This document shows, piece by piece, positions 52,478 to 61,305 of a DNA stretch of 62,955 nucleotides. Positions within the stretch are counted from its first letter, which is position 1. Every line of letters starts with the position of its first letter. This DNA is from Sinorhizobium sp. A49 (GTDB taxonomy: Bacteria; Pseudomonadota; Alphaproteobacteria; Rhizobiales; Rhizobiaceae): the NCBI RefSeq assembly GCF_002002725.1, contig NZ_MUNW01000087.1:1-62955 (forward strand), given 5' to 3'. Position numbers and translations under genes: made by a program. The notes under the pieces were generated by a model. That model saw only the letters and a program-made list of their open reading frames with translations. It made no database searches and was not told the DNA's origin.

Positions 52478-53728
52478 ATGATTTCCAACTACGTTCTTAG
52501 CTTCGCTTCCGCGTGTAGTTTCTGCGTTCTTCTGGTTTCATATGCGCCAGCCGCCGCGGGAAATGCTTCCGAAGCAGATCTCAGTAGCGATCGAAGGCTG
52601 GCGACAGAACTCGCCACCTGCAGCGGGGGTCTGTCCGCGACAACTCAGTACGATGGCTACGTTGAGGGACTGCGAGAAAGCCGGATGGCTGCCGCCGACG
52701 CTCTGGCCTTTGTCCTAGAGAGCGCAGCGCTGCCGGGCGCGGAATATGAAGCGATCACAAGAAAGCAGGCAGTAACGCTCGAAGCCGAGCTGTTGGCGAG
52801 CCCAATGCAAGGTCGTGCACTAGCGATCTCCACCAAAGAAAAATGCGCGGGGCCAATAGCCCGGGCACAAACGCTCTACGACACTCAACAGAAGGCTGCA
52901 GATGCACCAAGAACTGATGCTGCCGAAGGCGCCCGACAACAAACGCTGCACATCGAAGAGGAGGTCTCACGAGTTCGAGCGCAAGCTGATGCAAGAGTCC
53001 GGGCCGCAGAGCAGGCGAAACAGGGAGCGGAGGGACAGGCTGCGAGGCAAGTCAAGGATGCGGCTGAGGATGAAGCCACGGCACTGAACCTGAAGGAACC
53101 GGCTAGGGACGACCCTATGCTGACATCGGGTGATCAACGATCGGCGACCGCCCAAAGCAAGCCGGAAAGCGTTGAGGCCCCGGACAATCTAAAGCTTAAC
53201 CCGATAACGTGTTCGTCATTCTACGGATTGACGAAGGGTTTCGCGCCGGCGTCCAAGCGTAGCGAAATGGAGCATAGCGCAGAAGCTCTGTTTTCCGAAT
53301 CCGGCGGAACGGCGGATCAACTTGTAGAGACCACCGTCAGGATCGCCCGATTGTTCAAGATGACCGAAAAACACGGCGAACAAGCCACGCGACATCTCAT
53401 GGAATTCTTCGTCGAAGGATGTAATGTCGTGGTGGTGGAAACCAACGCCGCCTACAGTGAAGAGTTGGCGCTCGACGGTTCCGATCCCGTTCACGGATCT
53501 GCTTGCTACACCTGGGCGAACGTAGCGAGGACCTGGTGGCAACAGAACGCCGAAAGATCCCTGATGAAGGCGCAGGCAGAAGCCGCCATGGCTAATCCTG
53601 GCCTCTATCGTATCCTGGCTACGACCATAGATGGGATCGCTAACCGCGACCCCCTTACCGGGAAGGCGGTCCAATCAAATAGTTGGAACCGAAGTTGCGT
53701 GGCAACACTAACCGGTCGGCGAAGTTGA
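52478..53728 (+). CDS. Secreted protein of unknown function with a central coiled coil
   Basis: 416 residues from ATG 52478 (MISNYVLSFASACSFCVLLV), a signal peptide ending near APAAAG. Residues about 140-200 are rich in Ala, Glu, Gln and Arg (EEEVSRVRAQADARVRAAEQ) and predicted coiled coil. The C-terminal half has paired Cys (PITCSSFYGLTKG, EGCNVVVVETNAAYSEE, SACYTWANVARTWWQQN). No family recognised. The last residues (CVATLTGRRS) run into the edge of the ISKra4 fragment, so the natural terminus may be lost. Confidence 0.6.
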   Translation: MISNYVLSFASACSFCVLLVSYAPAAAGNASEADLSSDRRLATELATCSGGLSATTQYDGYVEGLRESRMAAADALAFVLESAALPGAEYEAITRKQAVTLEAELLASPMQGRALAISTKEKCAGPIARAQTLYDTQQKAADAPRTDAAEGARQQTLHIEEEVSRVRAQADARVRAAEQAKQGAEGQAARQVKDAAEDEATALNLKEPARDDPMLTSGDQRSATAQSKPESVEAPDNLKLNPITCSSFYGLTKGFAPASKRSEMEHSAEALFSESGGTADQLVETTVRIARLFKMTEKHGEQATRHLMEFFVEGCNVVVVETNAAYSEELALDGSDPVHGSACYTWANVARTWWQQNAERSLMKAQAEAAMANPGLYRILATTIDGIANRDPLTGKAVQSNSWNRSCVATLTGRRS

Positions 53729-53762
53729 CGCGCCAGGGAGCGGGAAAAGGTTGAGGGGGGTC

Positions 53763-54070
53763 AAGCCGCAAGGGCATACTTGGCTTGTTTGAGGCGGCCG
53801 TCGCCAACAGCGGCCCGGACCTGAAGGCCCGGTGGGTGACAATCGGAGACCAGCGCATCTGACGCTTCTTGTTCTTGCGGACATTGACGAGGCTGTTGGT
53901 GGCGCTTTCGGCCGGAGAACACAAGATCGACTGGCCTGACCAATAACGTCGGCAGTATTTGACAATCGAAGCCTTGTTCTGGACCAGATAGGTGCGAAGA
54001 TTTCTGACCAGTTCGGTGCAAAACCGGCTTCTTGATCCAACGTCAGCACCGCCCCCGATTTCGGACAAGC
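53763..54070 (-). pseudogene. ISKra4-family transposase, C-terminal fragment
   Basis: FCTELVRNLRTYLVQNKASI, VKYCRRYWSGQSI, AESATNSLVNVRKNKKRQMR, WSP, then a frameshift to LQVRAAVGDGRLKQAKYALA with a stop at 53763. This is the end of an ISKra4-type transposase. The N-terminal part of the same family is found on the same strand at 58441-58965. Confidence 0.65.
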
Positions 54071-54117
54071 ATTGGTCGATGGGCGTCGCGACGCTCAAAA
54101 GTTGGCTCTTTACTCAC

Positions 54118-56253
54118 CTACAACCCTAAGAGCCAAGTCTCCACCTTCCCCTTGCCCTTGACTTCGATCACACCCCTCGCCTCGAAGACGAACTGGCCTT
54201 GGAGCTGCTCATAAACTCGACGCGTCACCTGAACGGAGTCGGGAACGCCCCCAGACTCCATTCGGCTCGCCAGATTCACCGTGTCGCCCCACAAGTCGTA
54301 GATATATTTGCTCTTGCCGATGACGCCGGCCACGACCGGGCCGCTGTTAATACCGACCCTAAGCTTCAAGGACGTCTTGTGCTCCAGCGCATGCTCGCGA
54401 CTGATATGGATCATGCGGATGGCCATGCGCACCATGCGCTCGGCGTGATCGGAGCAAGGCTCGGGCAGTCCGCAAACCGCCATGTAGGCGTCGCCGACCG
54501 TCTTGATCTTCTCTATCCCGAGGTCCAGCGCCGCCGCGTCAAACCGCGTGAATAGCCCATTGAGCAACTTAACGACATCCTGCGGCGGCATGTTGGACGA
54601 AAGCTCGGTGAAGCCCACCAGGTCCGCAAAGGCCACTGTAACCTCCGCGAAGCCATCAGCAATCCGTTCCTCGCCACCGCGCAGTCGATTTGCGATCGGC
54701 GCCGGAAGTACGTTCAGCAACAGTTCCTCGTTCTCGCGGTTTTTGTTTTCGATCACCGCGTTCTTTTCGCGAAGATCCTCGACCATGCCGTTGAAAGCCG
54801 AGCAAAGCTGCCCGATCTCGTCGCCTGTGCGAACCGGCACGCTGGTGTCGTAATCGCCAGCGGCGAAGCGTTTCACGCCGGCCGTGAGCTCCCTGAGGGG
54901 TGCAAGCATTGCACGCGCAAGCCAGGCGGCCGCAGCGATCAAGGCGAGCAATGCTAACCCGCCAACCACCATCAGGTCTCGGCGCAGTTGGTCGATCGCC
55001 GCAAAGGCTTCGGCGCTGTCGATCTTGGCGACAACTCCCCAGTTGACGCCTGCGATTGCTAGTGGGGCCCATGACGCGAGCGTGGGAACGCCGCGGTAGC
55101 CGACAATGTCTCCGGTCCCCTCGACACCGGCAAGGGCCGCCCTAGTGGCAGCGGTCTCAATGCGCTGGTGCAGCACTGGCGTCCCGTAGCGCTGAATGTC
55201 GGCGATTTCCGCGTCCGATGTGCCCACGGATTTAAGCTCGGCGAAGTAACCCTCACGATCTTCATAGAACGCCCGTGGGCCTGAGCGAACCAAGTAGTCG
55301 GGCCCGACGAGGTAGGCCTCGCCGGTTTCTCCGAACCCCTCCTGCCGCCAGCGACGGGTTCCGGTGACGACCTTGTCGATCTCCTCGTTCGACAGTTGCG
55401 CAACCAGCACGCCGATGACGTCGCCTCGGTCGATCACCGGTGCGGCCATGAAGGCAATGGGAGCGCCACCAGACGGCGCGTAGGGCGCGAAATCCTCGAG
55501 ACAGATCGCAGATCGATCGGCACTTTCCGCACATCGGGCAACCGCGGTGGCGACGTTGGAGCGATGGTACGGACCGAATTGAAGAGACGTAGAGAAATCC
55601 ACTTCCTTCTGGACGGTGTAAATCAGGCGCCCTGTCTTGGGATCGGCCAACATGAAATCAAAGAAGCCTACCGTGTTGGCCGCCGTGCGCATCAAAGGGT
55701 GGTAAATTGCATGTAGCCGGCTGTAGTCGCTTCCGTCGCCGGCGTCGTCGACGAGCTTCCGCCTCTCCGGCGGGTTCGGATTGGCGACGATGTAATGGTG
55801 CTGCAGATAGTATGGGGCATTGCCGACCGGAAGGTAGTCGGTCAGCGCCGGCTCTCTGCCCAACACCCTTGCCATCTGCGGGATGAAATTATCGGCATAC
55901 CAGTCGGTGACCTTCTCACGCAGTTCTGGCGGCAATTCTTGTCGATCGAGCCGGTCGACCGCGCCGCGAAACTCACGCGTTGCATCGACAACCATCTTCG
56001 AGGTGGCCAGCAGCCGCAGCTCACTCTGGATTGTACGGAAGTAGGTTTCGACCTGGCGAACCTTGTTCTGGCGGGCCGCCGTGAGGTGATCAAATATCAC
56101 CGCTTCAATCGCATCACGGGCGCGGAAGTAGCCAAGCACCGCTGTGACCAGGATAGCGATCGCGCCGAGCAGAACGAGAACAGTGAAGAGTTTTGCAGCC
56201 AACCCGAAAGACGCAGAGCGCGATGGCGAGACCATATCCCTCGACGATTTCAT
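54118..56253 (-). CDS. Membrane adenylate cyclase (Cache, HAMP and class III cyclase domains)
   Basis: 711 residues. Membrane segment at about 20-42, a periplasmic Cache-like sensor (about 45-425) with FDFMLADPKTGRLIYTVQKE and GEAYLVGPDYLVRSGPR, second membrane segment about 428-450, HAMP about 450-502, a short coiled coil, and the cyclase domain 530-711. Catalytic residues are complete: Asp544 (FADLVGF), Asp588 (KTVGDAYMA), Asn660 and Arg664. Lys584 and Asp653 are the pair that selects ATP over GTP. It should make cAMP in response to an extracellular signal. Confidence 0.9.
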   Translation of the reverse strand: MKSSRDMVSPSRSASFGLAAKLFTVLVLLGAIAILVTAVLGYFRARDAIEAVIFDHLTAARQNKVRQVETYFRTIQSELRLLATSKMVVDATREFRGAVDRLDRQELPPELREKVTDWYADNFIPQMARVLGREPALTDYLPVGNAPYYLQHHYIVANPNPPERRKLVDDAGDGSDYSRLHAIYHPLMRTAANTVGFFDFMLADPKTGRLIYTVQKEVDFSTSLQFGPYHRSNVATAVARCAESADRSAICLEDFAPYAPSGGAPIAFMAAPVIDRGDVIGVLVAQLSNEEIDKVVTGTRRWRQEGFGETGEAYLVGPDYLVRSGPRAFYEDREGYFAELKSVGTSDAEIADIQRYGTPVLHQRIETAATRAALAGVEGTGDIVGYRGVPTLASWAPLAIAGVNWGVVAKIDSAEAFAAIDQLRRDLMVVGGLALLALIAAAAWLARAMLAPLRELTAGVKRFAAGDYDTSVPVRTGDEIGQLCSAFNGMVEDLREKNAVIENKNRENEELLLNVLPAPIANRLRGGEERIADGFAEVTVAFADLVGFTELSSNMPPQDVVKLLNGLFTRFDAAALDLGIEKIKTVGDAYMAVCGLPEPCSDHAERMVRMAIRMIHISREHALEHKTSLKLRVGINSGPVVAGVIGKSKYIYDLWGDTVNLASRMESGGVPDSVQVTRRVYEQLQGQFVFEARGVIEVKGKGKVETWLLGL

Positions 56254-56927
56254 TCACGCTGCCCCACGACGCGACCTGCCCCAAATGAAGTCAACGTTTA
56301 CACGCCATGCAGATGCTGTCGTACATTGCCCCTCACCGTGAGCAGATGGATGAGGAGGCTGAAGATTAGCATAGCCGTATTAAACGCAAGAGATAATTTC
56401 GGAAATCCCAACGACGCTGGTGTTGCAGCGTTGTGGAATGCGCACCTCGTGCCCGTTGCCATCGAGGAACGACGCGAGAAACCAATCAAACACTGTCTGG
56501 AGGCACATCCGAACACGGAGATGCCTGGCGTCACCATCTACATCTTTGCAATCAGACAGGTCGAACCGCCAGCCGCCATGTGGGCATCGCTCGATGCAAA
56601 CAGACCCATCAATAGAACCGTAAAAGGGACCCAAAGTACTGTTGCGGGTGAAGAACACAGAGCGCCCCGGCGTTGTCCTTGGCTTCGCGAGTTGGATTGT
56701 GCGCTCAATTCCTGGGGCATGCGAAGCAGTATTTTGTGTGAACGTTCGTCGCTTCGTTGGACCGGGAGTTGGTGGCAACTGCTACATAACACCCGGCATG
56801 TGGGCACGATGCCGCAAGACTGCTGGTGCAATCACCTATCTGGCGATGCCGGGGAGTTTTTTATTGTAGAAAATTACCAATCTGTTTTACTGCGGCTCGC
56901 TTCTTGGCTTTTCGGGGGATATTGCCG
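56254..56927. other. Gene-poor stretch between cyclase and L,D-transpeptidase
   Basis: About 670 bases. On the minus strand a short hydrophobic run (VPFTVLLMGLFASSDAH near 56600) is followed, in different frames, by Cys-containing segments. This may be a decayed small exported protein, but no family can be named. No RNA gene or repeat was seen. Confidence 0.3.
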
Positions 56928-57605
56928 ATGGAATGCACCCGCAGGGATATTATGCTTGGTGGTCTGGCACTGCTTAGCGCCGACGCAATCCAAAAACCGG
57001 TCTTCGCTGCGGCGACGTCCTATTTTTCCGGCCCCGCAGTCGACAATGGTGTGACCTACCGAAGCACTAATTTCGCCAAGATCGACAGGAAATGGCAGCG
57101 TCAGGTCGTCAAATATTTCAGCACCGAGCCGATCGGCACGGTCGTTGTCGATACAAGGCACCATTTTCTCTATCTGATCATGGAGAACAAGACGGCCATC
57201 CGCTATGGCGTCGGCGTCGGGCGCGAGGGCTTCAAATGGTATGGCCGCGCTACGATCGACCGCAAATCGCTCTGGCCGCGCTGGACACCGCCGCCGGAAA
57301 TGCGCGAACGTCACCCCGAACTGCCTGAGTTCGTTGACGGGGGCTCGCCGACGAACCCGCTTGGCCCGCGCGCCATGTACCTGCTTCGTGATGGTATCGA
57401 CACCGGCTATCGCTTCCACGGGACGCTGGAGCCGGGTAGTATCGGCAAGGATGCCTCCAGCGGCTGCATCCGCATGTTCAATGAAGATGCGATCGATCTT
57501 TATCAGCGCTGCCCGATCGGCACCGCCGTTCAGGTCCTGCCACACATTGCCGACAAGGCCCCCGAGGTCAGTCAAGCAACTCCGGTCGCAACCCCCGTCG
57601 AATGA
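56928..57605 (+). CDS. L,D-transpeptidase (YkuD domain), Tat or Sec exported
   Basis: 225 residues from ATG 56928 (MECTRRDIMLGGLALLSADA), with a twin-arginine-like RRD signal. YkuD motif: YRFHGTLEPGSIGKDASSGC, IRM, with the catalytic Cys, the upstream His in FHGT and Arg after CI. The usual SHGC is SSGC, as in many rhizobial members. Builds 3-3 crosslinks in peptidoglycan or links lipoproteins to it. Overlaps the next gene by four bases. Confidence 0.88.
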   Translation: MECTRRDIMLGGLALLSADAIQKPVFAAATSYFSGPAVDNGVTYRSTNFAKIDRKWQRQVVKYFSTEPIGTVVVDTRHHFLYLIMENKTAIRYGVGVGREGFKWYGRATIDRKSLWPRWTPPPEMRERHPELPEFVDGGSPTNPLGPRAMYLLRDGIDTGYRFHGTLEPGSIGKDASSGCIRMFNEDAIDLYQRCPIGTAVQVLPHIADKAPEVSQATPVATPVE

Positions 57606-58156
57606 GGAACACCGCCCTGATGCCCGCTATGCCCGGCTGTACGAAGCTGCTTTCTGCTGCGGCCATTCTCTTGACGCTGACCGCCTGCAACACCTCCGAG
57701 ATTGCTGCGGTCGAAGAACCAGCCGCGGTGCCGATGACCGGAAGAACCGACGATCCGGCGCCCGGCTTCGAGACAGTCTCGGCCGGCAGCGAGGAGGATT
57801 TCATCCTCAATGTCGGCCGCCGAACCTATTTCACGCAGGATTCGGCCAGGCTCGATCCCGTCGCCAAGGCAACCTTGGACAAGCAGGCGATCTGGCTCAA
57901 CAGCAACCCGCGCTGGCTGGTCAAGTTGCAGGGCTTCTCCGACGACAGCGGCTCCGCCTCGAAGATGGCGAAGCTGTCGCAGCAGCGCGCCGATGCGGCG
58001 ATGGCCTATCTTGCCTCGAAGGGCGTTGACCCCAACCGCATGTGGGCCAAGGGCTATGGCAACGACCGCGAGGTGCGCGACTGCACGGAGCGTTCCTGCA
58101 AGGTGCAGAATCGGCGCGTGGTCTCCAATCTGCGCACAGAACGGGACACACTCTGA
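57602..58156 (+). CDS. OmpA-family lipoprotein (Pal-like)
   Basis: 184 residues, coupled to the transpeptidase gene by ATGA. A lipobox LTLTAC ends the signal (Cys about residue 29). The OmpA C-terminal peptidoglycan-binding domain follows: TQDSARLDPVAKATLDKQAI, KLQGFSDDSGSA, LSQQRADAAMAYLASKGV, NRRV. It anchors outer membrane to peptidoglycan. The coupling suggests a cell-wall function shared with the transpeptidase. Confidence 0.85.
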   Translation: MRNTALMPAMPGCTKLLSAAAILLTLTACNTSEIAAVEEPAAVPMTGRTDDPAPGFETVSAGSEEDFILNVGRRTYFTQDSARLDPVAKATLDKQAIWLNSNPRWLVKLQGFSDDSGSASKMAKLSQQRADAAMAYLASKGVDPNRMWAKGYGNDREVRDCTERSCKVQNRRVVSNLRTERDTL

Positions 58157-58195
58157 GAGGCAGGTGTCCAGGAAGCGACCTTGGTCCCCTCGCCC

Positions 58196-58425
58196 TCACT
58201 TCCCCGCCCTGACCAGCGATCGGGCAATATCGATGATGTCGTCGCGCGCGGCCGTCGGATCGTCCTTCGACCAGGCGACACCGAGCCCGATACGGAAGTT
58301 GCCTCCCCCTCACCTTACGAAGCTCGAAGTTGCGGTTGGGCAGATCCAGCGTCCATTCCGGCGCAAAGCCGATGTCAAGACCGGCCAAGACCAGCGACAC
58401 CAGGGAGAAGGTGTCGTCGCAGGTA
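58196..58425 (-). pseudogene. LysR effector-domain 3' fragment
   Basis: A minus frame shows CDDTFSLVSLVLAGLDIGFA, PEWTLDLPNRNFELRKVRG, then a frameshift to VAWSKDDPTAARDDIIDIAR, SLVRAGK with a stop at 58196. This is the end of a LysR substrate-binding domain without its N-terminal part. Confidence 0.65.
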
Positions 58426-58440
58426 AGGGCCCGCGACGTC

Positions 58441-58965
58441 CTACTTTTCGATCTGATCGGCAACCTCGCCCAGCCGGTTGCTCACGGCTCGATGATTATG
58501 AGGCCGCGTGGCCGGCACAAAGATATCAAGTACACGGGCTGCTTCTCGAAATGACAACCGGGAGCCCAGTTCGGCTTGGATGCGCTCCAACTCCGGGGTA
58601 GCTAGGCCATTCAACAGGGTCTCGACGTTTCCCGTGCCCAACCTCGCGGTCGATCCGCATGCACAGCTGCACCACCGCGGCACACGCACTTGGCAAGATC
58701 CAAAGAGCGAATGGATCGTGCGGTACCTACTATCATGCACCGAGCGACGGCGGTTACAGTCTTGGCACTTCCGATCTCGCTGGGCGGCTTGATCCGTCTG
58801 AAACTGCGTCAGTTCCTGTTGTAGGCGCCGTTGTATGTCCTTGGCTTCTTCGAGGGAGAGGCCAAAATCGTTGAGACGGGCCCCATCGAGAGACCGGTCG
58901 ACCTTGGCAATTTCGCAACGCTGCGACACGCCGTCAATGCCAACAAGCTCAACCGAGATGATCAT
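58441..58965 (-). pseudogene. ISKra4-family transposase, N-terminal part
   Basis: 174 residues from ATG 58965. LSLEEAKDIQRRLQQELTQF, the zinc-binding RKCQDCNRRRSVHDSRYRTI, HSLFGSCQVRVPRW, then ATPELERIQAELGSRLSFRE and NRLGEVADQIEK, where a stop cuts the protein. It lacks the DDE catalytic region. Its missing second part may be the fragment at 53763-54070 on the same strand. Confidence 0.75.
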
Positions 58966-59046
58966 CTATAATTGCGACGCCAACGAATGCCCCTTCAGAA
59001 AAGGCACCTGCTTACCCGAAATTTCTTACCCCCACCTTTTTCCCGC

Positions 59047-59515
59047 TCCCGTCGTCATCTCCATCGGTGGCAAGAAACATTGGCTGTGGCGGGCTGTCGA
59101 TAAGGATGGCTTCGTTCTCGACGTGCTGGTGCAGAGCCGCCGCAATACCAAGGCCGCCAAACGTCTGATGCGAAAGCTTCTGAAAGGACAGGGGCACCCG
59201 CCGCGCGTCATGATCACCGACAAGCTGCGATCCTATGGCGCCGCAAAGCGCGACATCATGCCCGGCGTCGAACATCGTACGCACAAAGGCCTGAACAACC
59301 GGGCGGAGAATTCCCATCAACCGACCCGGCGGCGGGAGCGGATCATGAAGCGTTTCAAGTCAGCCCGACATATCCAGCGTTTCGTTTCCATGCATGACCC
59401 CGTCGCCAATCTCTTTCACATTCCACGCCACGATATTCCGTCCGACCATCACCGCGAGCTTAGAACCGCAGCCATGCACATGTGGAACGAAATCGCACGC
59501 CTGCAGGCCGCATAA
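59047..59515 (+). pseudogene. IS6-family transposase, N-terminally truncated
   Basis: From about 59047 the frame reads VVISIGGKKHWLWRAVDKDG, VMITDKLRSYGAAKRDIMPG, VEHRTHKGLNNRAENSHQPT, then MKRFKSARHIQRFVSMHD and ends at 59515. Both the middle Asp and the Glu of the DDE triad are present, but the HTH and first Asp are lost. The sequence differs clearly from the other IS6 copies here, so it is a separate lineage. Confidence 0.8.
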
Positions 59516-59567
59516 ACGAAAACGGAGGACGAGACTCTTGAGCGGAGCCCGTTAACTTTACGGCATC

Positions 59568-60747
59568 CTAGTCATCTGAATCTAAAGTTCGCCGCATAAC
59601 GTGCGCTCTGCGGTCTGGCAGAAGCGCTTCACGGATGCGAGGATCTCGTCGGCCGACTTGGTCCACCGGTATGGCTTTGGGTTCTCGTTGTGGCGTTCGA
59701 TGAAAGCGCGGATGTCGCGCTCCAGTTCGCTGGTGGAGGTATGAACGCCGCGCCGCAACTGCTTGCGGGTGAGTTCCGCAAACCAGCGCTCGACCTGGTT
59801 GATCCAAGATGCAGAGGTTGGCGTGAAGTGGACGTGGTAGTGCGGCCGGCGGGCGAGCCATGCTCGAACCAACGCGGTCTTGTGGGTCGCGTAATTGTCC
59901 ATGATGATGTGTACGTCGAGGTCGGGCGGCACCTGAGCGTCAATCTGCTTGAGGAAGTCGAGAAACTCGGTGGCGCGATGCCGCTTGTAGCATTTGCCGA
60001 TGACAAATCCCGAGGCGATATCGAGCGCTGCGAAGAGCGAAGTGGTGCCATGACGGATGTAGCTGTGGGTGCGGCGTTCGGGCATGCCGGGCATCATAGG
60101 CAGGACCGGCTGCTCACGATCGAGCGCCTGAATTTGGCTTTTCTCGTCCACGCTGAGTACTAAAGCTCGGTTGGGCGGTGACAAATAAAGGCCGACGATG
60201 TCGCGGACCTTGTCGACGAACAGCGGATCGCTCGACAGCTTGAACGTCTCCGAACGATGTGGCTGTAGCCCGAAGGCCGTCCAGATCCGTCGGATTGTGG
60301 TGTGCGAGAAGCCGGTCGCGCCGGCCATCGAGCGGATCGACCAGTGGGTCGCGTCGTCGGGCTTTGAACGCAGGGTCCGCTCGATCACGGCTGCAACCTG
60401 ATCATCCGCGATCGTCCTGGGTCTGCCTGGTCTGGCCTCATCCAGTAGCCCCTCGATACGATCCTTGAGAAAGCGGCGACGCCACTTGCCGACGGTATGC
60501 TCGTGCACACCCAACTCTGCCGCAACGACCTTGCTCTGGATACCGTCCGCACATCGCAAGAGGATCCGGCATCGCTCCGACATCGAGCGAGAGACCCGCC
60601 GCCGACGAACCTGCCGCTCCAGATACTCACGCTCCTCCGGCTCTAAAACGACCGGTGCTGTCGGTCGGCCGCCTGCGTTCGCCATGCTGCGCTCCTCTCT
60701 TCGAAGCACAACATACAATGAAGCTTATTTCAGTTCCAGATGACTAG
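59568..60747 (-). mobile_element. IS630-family insertion sequence, apparently complete
   Basis: CTAGTCATCTG (59568-59578) and CAGATGACTAG (60737-60747) are perfect inverted ends, each including the TA typical of IS630 target duplication. The element contains one intact transposase gene. It is inserted between the IS6 fragment and the hypothetical gene at 60845. Confidence 0.8.
59582..60685 (-). CDS. IS630-family transposase
   Basis: 367 residues from ATG 60685 (MANAGGRPTAPVVLEPEERE). N-terminal HTH regions: SKVVAAELGVHEHTVGKWRR and WSIRSMAGATGFSHTTIRRI. DDE triad: Asp in LVLSVDEKSQIQA, Asp in IIMDNYATHK, Glu in SWINQVERWFAELT. Full length and uninterrupted, so it may be active. Confidence 0.9.
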   Translation of the reverse strand: MANAGGRPTAPVVLEPEEREYLERQVRRRRVSRSMSERCRILLRCADGIQSKVVAAELGVHEHTVGKWRRRFLKDRIEGLLDEARPGRPRTIADDQVAAVIERTLRSKPDDATHWSIRSMAGATGFSHTTIRRIWTAFGLQPHRSETFKLSSDPLFVDKVRDIVGLYLSPPNRALVLSVDEKSQIQALDREQPVLPMMPGMPERRTHSYIRHGTTSLFAALDIASGFVIGKCYKRHRATEFLDFLKQIDAQVPPDLDVHIIMDNYATHKTALVRAWLARRPHYHVHFTPTSASWINQVERWFAELTRKQLRRGVHTSTSELERDIRAFIERHNENPKPYRWTKSADEILASVKRFCQTAERTLCGEL

Positions 60748-60844
60748 CCCGAGTTGATGCGCGGCTCATTTTTGTATCCCAATTTTCTTTTTTAGCGATT
60801 TGTGGAATAGTCACACAAATCAAGGTGACTGGGAGAAATCTGCC

Positions 60845-61105
60845 ATGGACAGCGAGCGTTTCGGCAGAGCTTTGTTACAGATGAAGTTTCCAGCCCATCG
60901 CGAGCAGATCGCCGACCACTCCTGGCCGGCCTTTGCGTTGCTGTGCGAAGCTTACGGCATGGCCGCCGGGATGCGCGATGAACTTCGCCGTGACGCGGCG
61001 ACCGAACCCGGCCTGCTGTTAGAATTCGAAACCGTTTGCCTTGAACTTGAAACAGATGCCATCGAGCTCCTCAGCGGCGTAAGCGCTCATTTCCATGCAC
61101 GTTGA
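60845..61105 (+). CDS. Small hypothetical protein
   Basis: 86 residues from ATG 60845, with GGGAGAAAT upstream. Mostly helical, beginning MDSERFGRALLQMKFPAHRE, with FETVCLELETDAIELL near the end. No family recognised. The good ribosome-binding site and regular codon use make it a likely real gene, isolated between IS elements. Confidence 0.45.
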   Translation: MDSERFGRALLQMKFPAHREQIADHSWPAFALLCEAYGMAAGMRDELRRDAATEPGLLLEFETVCLELETDAIELLSGVSAHFHAR

Positions 61106-61149
61106 CGCGGGCCGTTTAAGCGGGGTCGCTGTCGGCCAGTCGCATCAGA

Positions 61150-61290
61150 TCAAGCAGCGGCGGTTTTGGCGAAGTTAAATGGCAAGAGATCGGTAATGGC
61201 TGCATTGTCCGCGCGCTGCGGCAACTGCGTGAGGACGTGCGCAACCAGGTCAAGGGCGATGTCACGTTGTCTGCAGCTTAACGGTTGACG
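61150..61290 (-). pseudogene. IS66-type transposase tail (tentative)
   Basis: The minus strand reads DIALDLVAHVLTQLPQRADN, AAITDLLPFNFAKTAAA and stops at 61150. This fits the C-terminal tail of IS66 TnpC (helix, then a DELLPW-like motif). It is very short and the remaining element is gone. Confidence 0.45.
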
Positions 61291-61305
61291 GATAATTGGG
61301 CGAGG

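Noticed and set aside
54199-57054. Several long plus-strand frames opposite the membrane cyclase
   Set aside because: They lack motifs and ribosome-binding sites, and the minus-strand cyclase explains the region.
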